Of a stretch of DNA of 23,594 nucleotides, positions 23,580-23,594 are shown one piece after another (position 1 is the stretch's first letter; every line of letters begins with the position of its first letter). The DNA comes from Knufia peltigerae. Its lineage: Eukaryota; Ascomycota; Eurotiomycetes; Chaetothyriales; Trichomeriaceae. The translations under genes were made by a program, and so were the position numbers. The notes below the pieces were generated by a model. The model had not been told where the DNA came from. It did no database searches and saw nothing but the letters and a program-made list of their open reading frames with translations. The stretch lies in NCBI GenBank assembly GCA_030247855.1, contig JAPDRN010000241.1, positions 1 through 23,594 on the forward strand, written 5' to 3'.

Positions 23580-23594
23580 AAGGACGCCCGGTGC

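Overview
This is a chromosomal window from a GC-rich gammaproteobacterium of the Xanthomonadaceae, most likely Stenotrophomonas (S. maltophilia complex). Three things point there. The lipoprotein amidase at 1527-3149 appears to be the peptide amidase Pam characterised from S. maltophilia, with the catalytic residues falling exactly at K123, S202 and S226. Short GTAG-headed palindromes of the SMAG/REP type recur between genes. OmpA, TorF, Mdh and PrpE are all of the Xanthomonadaceae type. No prophage, insertion sequence, CRISPR array, rRNA or tRNA was seen.

Layout. 1-239: a truncated long palindromic repeat with a 14-unit hexanucleotide tract. 321-1460: an MscS-type channel (+), convergent with a leftward group pam, DUF2127 membrane protein and typA (5517 down to 1527). 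5757-8065: rightward ppiB, mdh (each with a strong terminator) and rluA. 8066-8698: a gene-free block holding two more long palindromic repeats and two SMAG-type hairpins. 8699-12396: rightward prpE, an unknown small protein with a possible winged-helix region, and a SUFU-domain protein. 12462-17854: five leftward genes (GST, SleB-type cell-wall hydrolase, fadH, YczE-family membrane protein, MDR oxidoreductase). 18213-21279: rightward OmpA-type porin, an exported protein, an RsuA-family pseudouridine synthase and a small lipoprotein. 21367-22572: kbl (leftward). 22783-23475: TorF-family porin (rightward), followed by a string of hairpins.

The genes are mostly housekeeping or metabolic: TCA cycle (mdh), propionate activation (prpE), unsaturated fatty-acid oxidation (fadH), threonine/glycine breakdown (kbl), rRNA/tRNA pseudouridylation (rluA and an RsuA paralogue), ribosome-associated GTPase (typA), protein folding (ppiB) and envelope proteins (mscS, ompA, torF, SleB, two small exported proteins). 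There is no single large operon devoted to one pathway.

The most interesting material is non-coding. Three copies of a composite repeat of about 170-240 bp each carry a SMAG-like head, a CAACRG hexamer tract and a long hairpin. In the two complete copies the hairpin arms differ in sequence but all five arm substitutions are compensated, so pairing is being maintained. In addition, SMAG/REP palindromes supply the stop codon of the mscS-type gene and the C-terminus of the YczE-family protein. Two small exported proteins flanking the RsuA-family gene share a compact motif of about 30 residues that I do not recognise.
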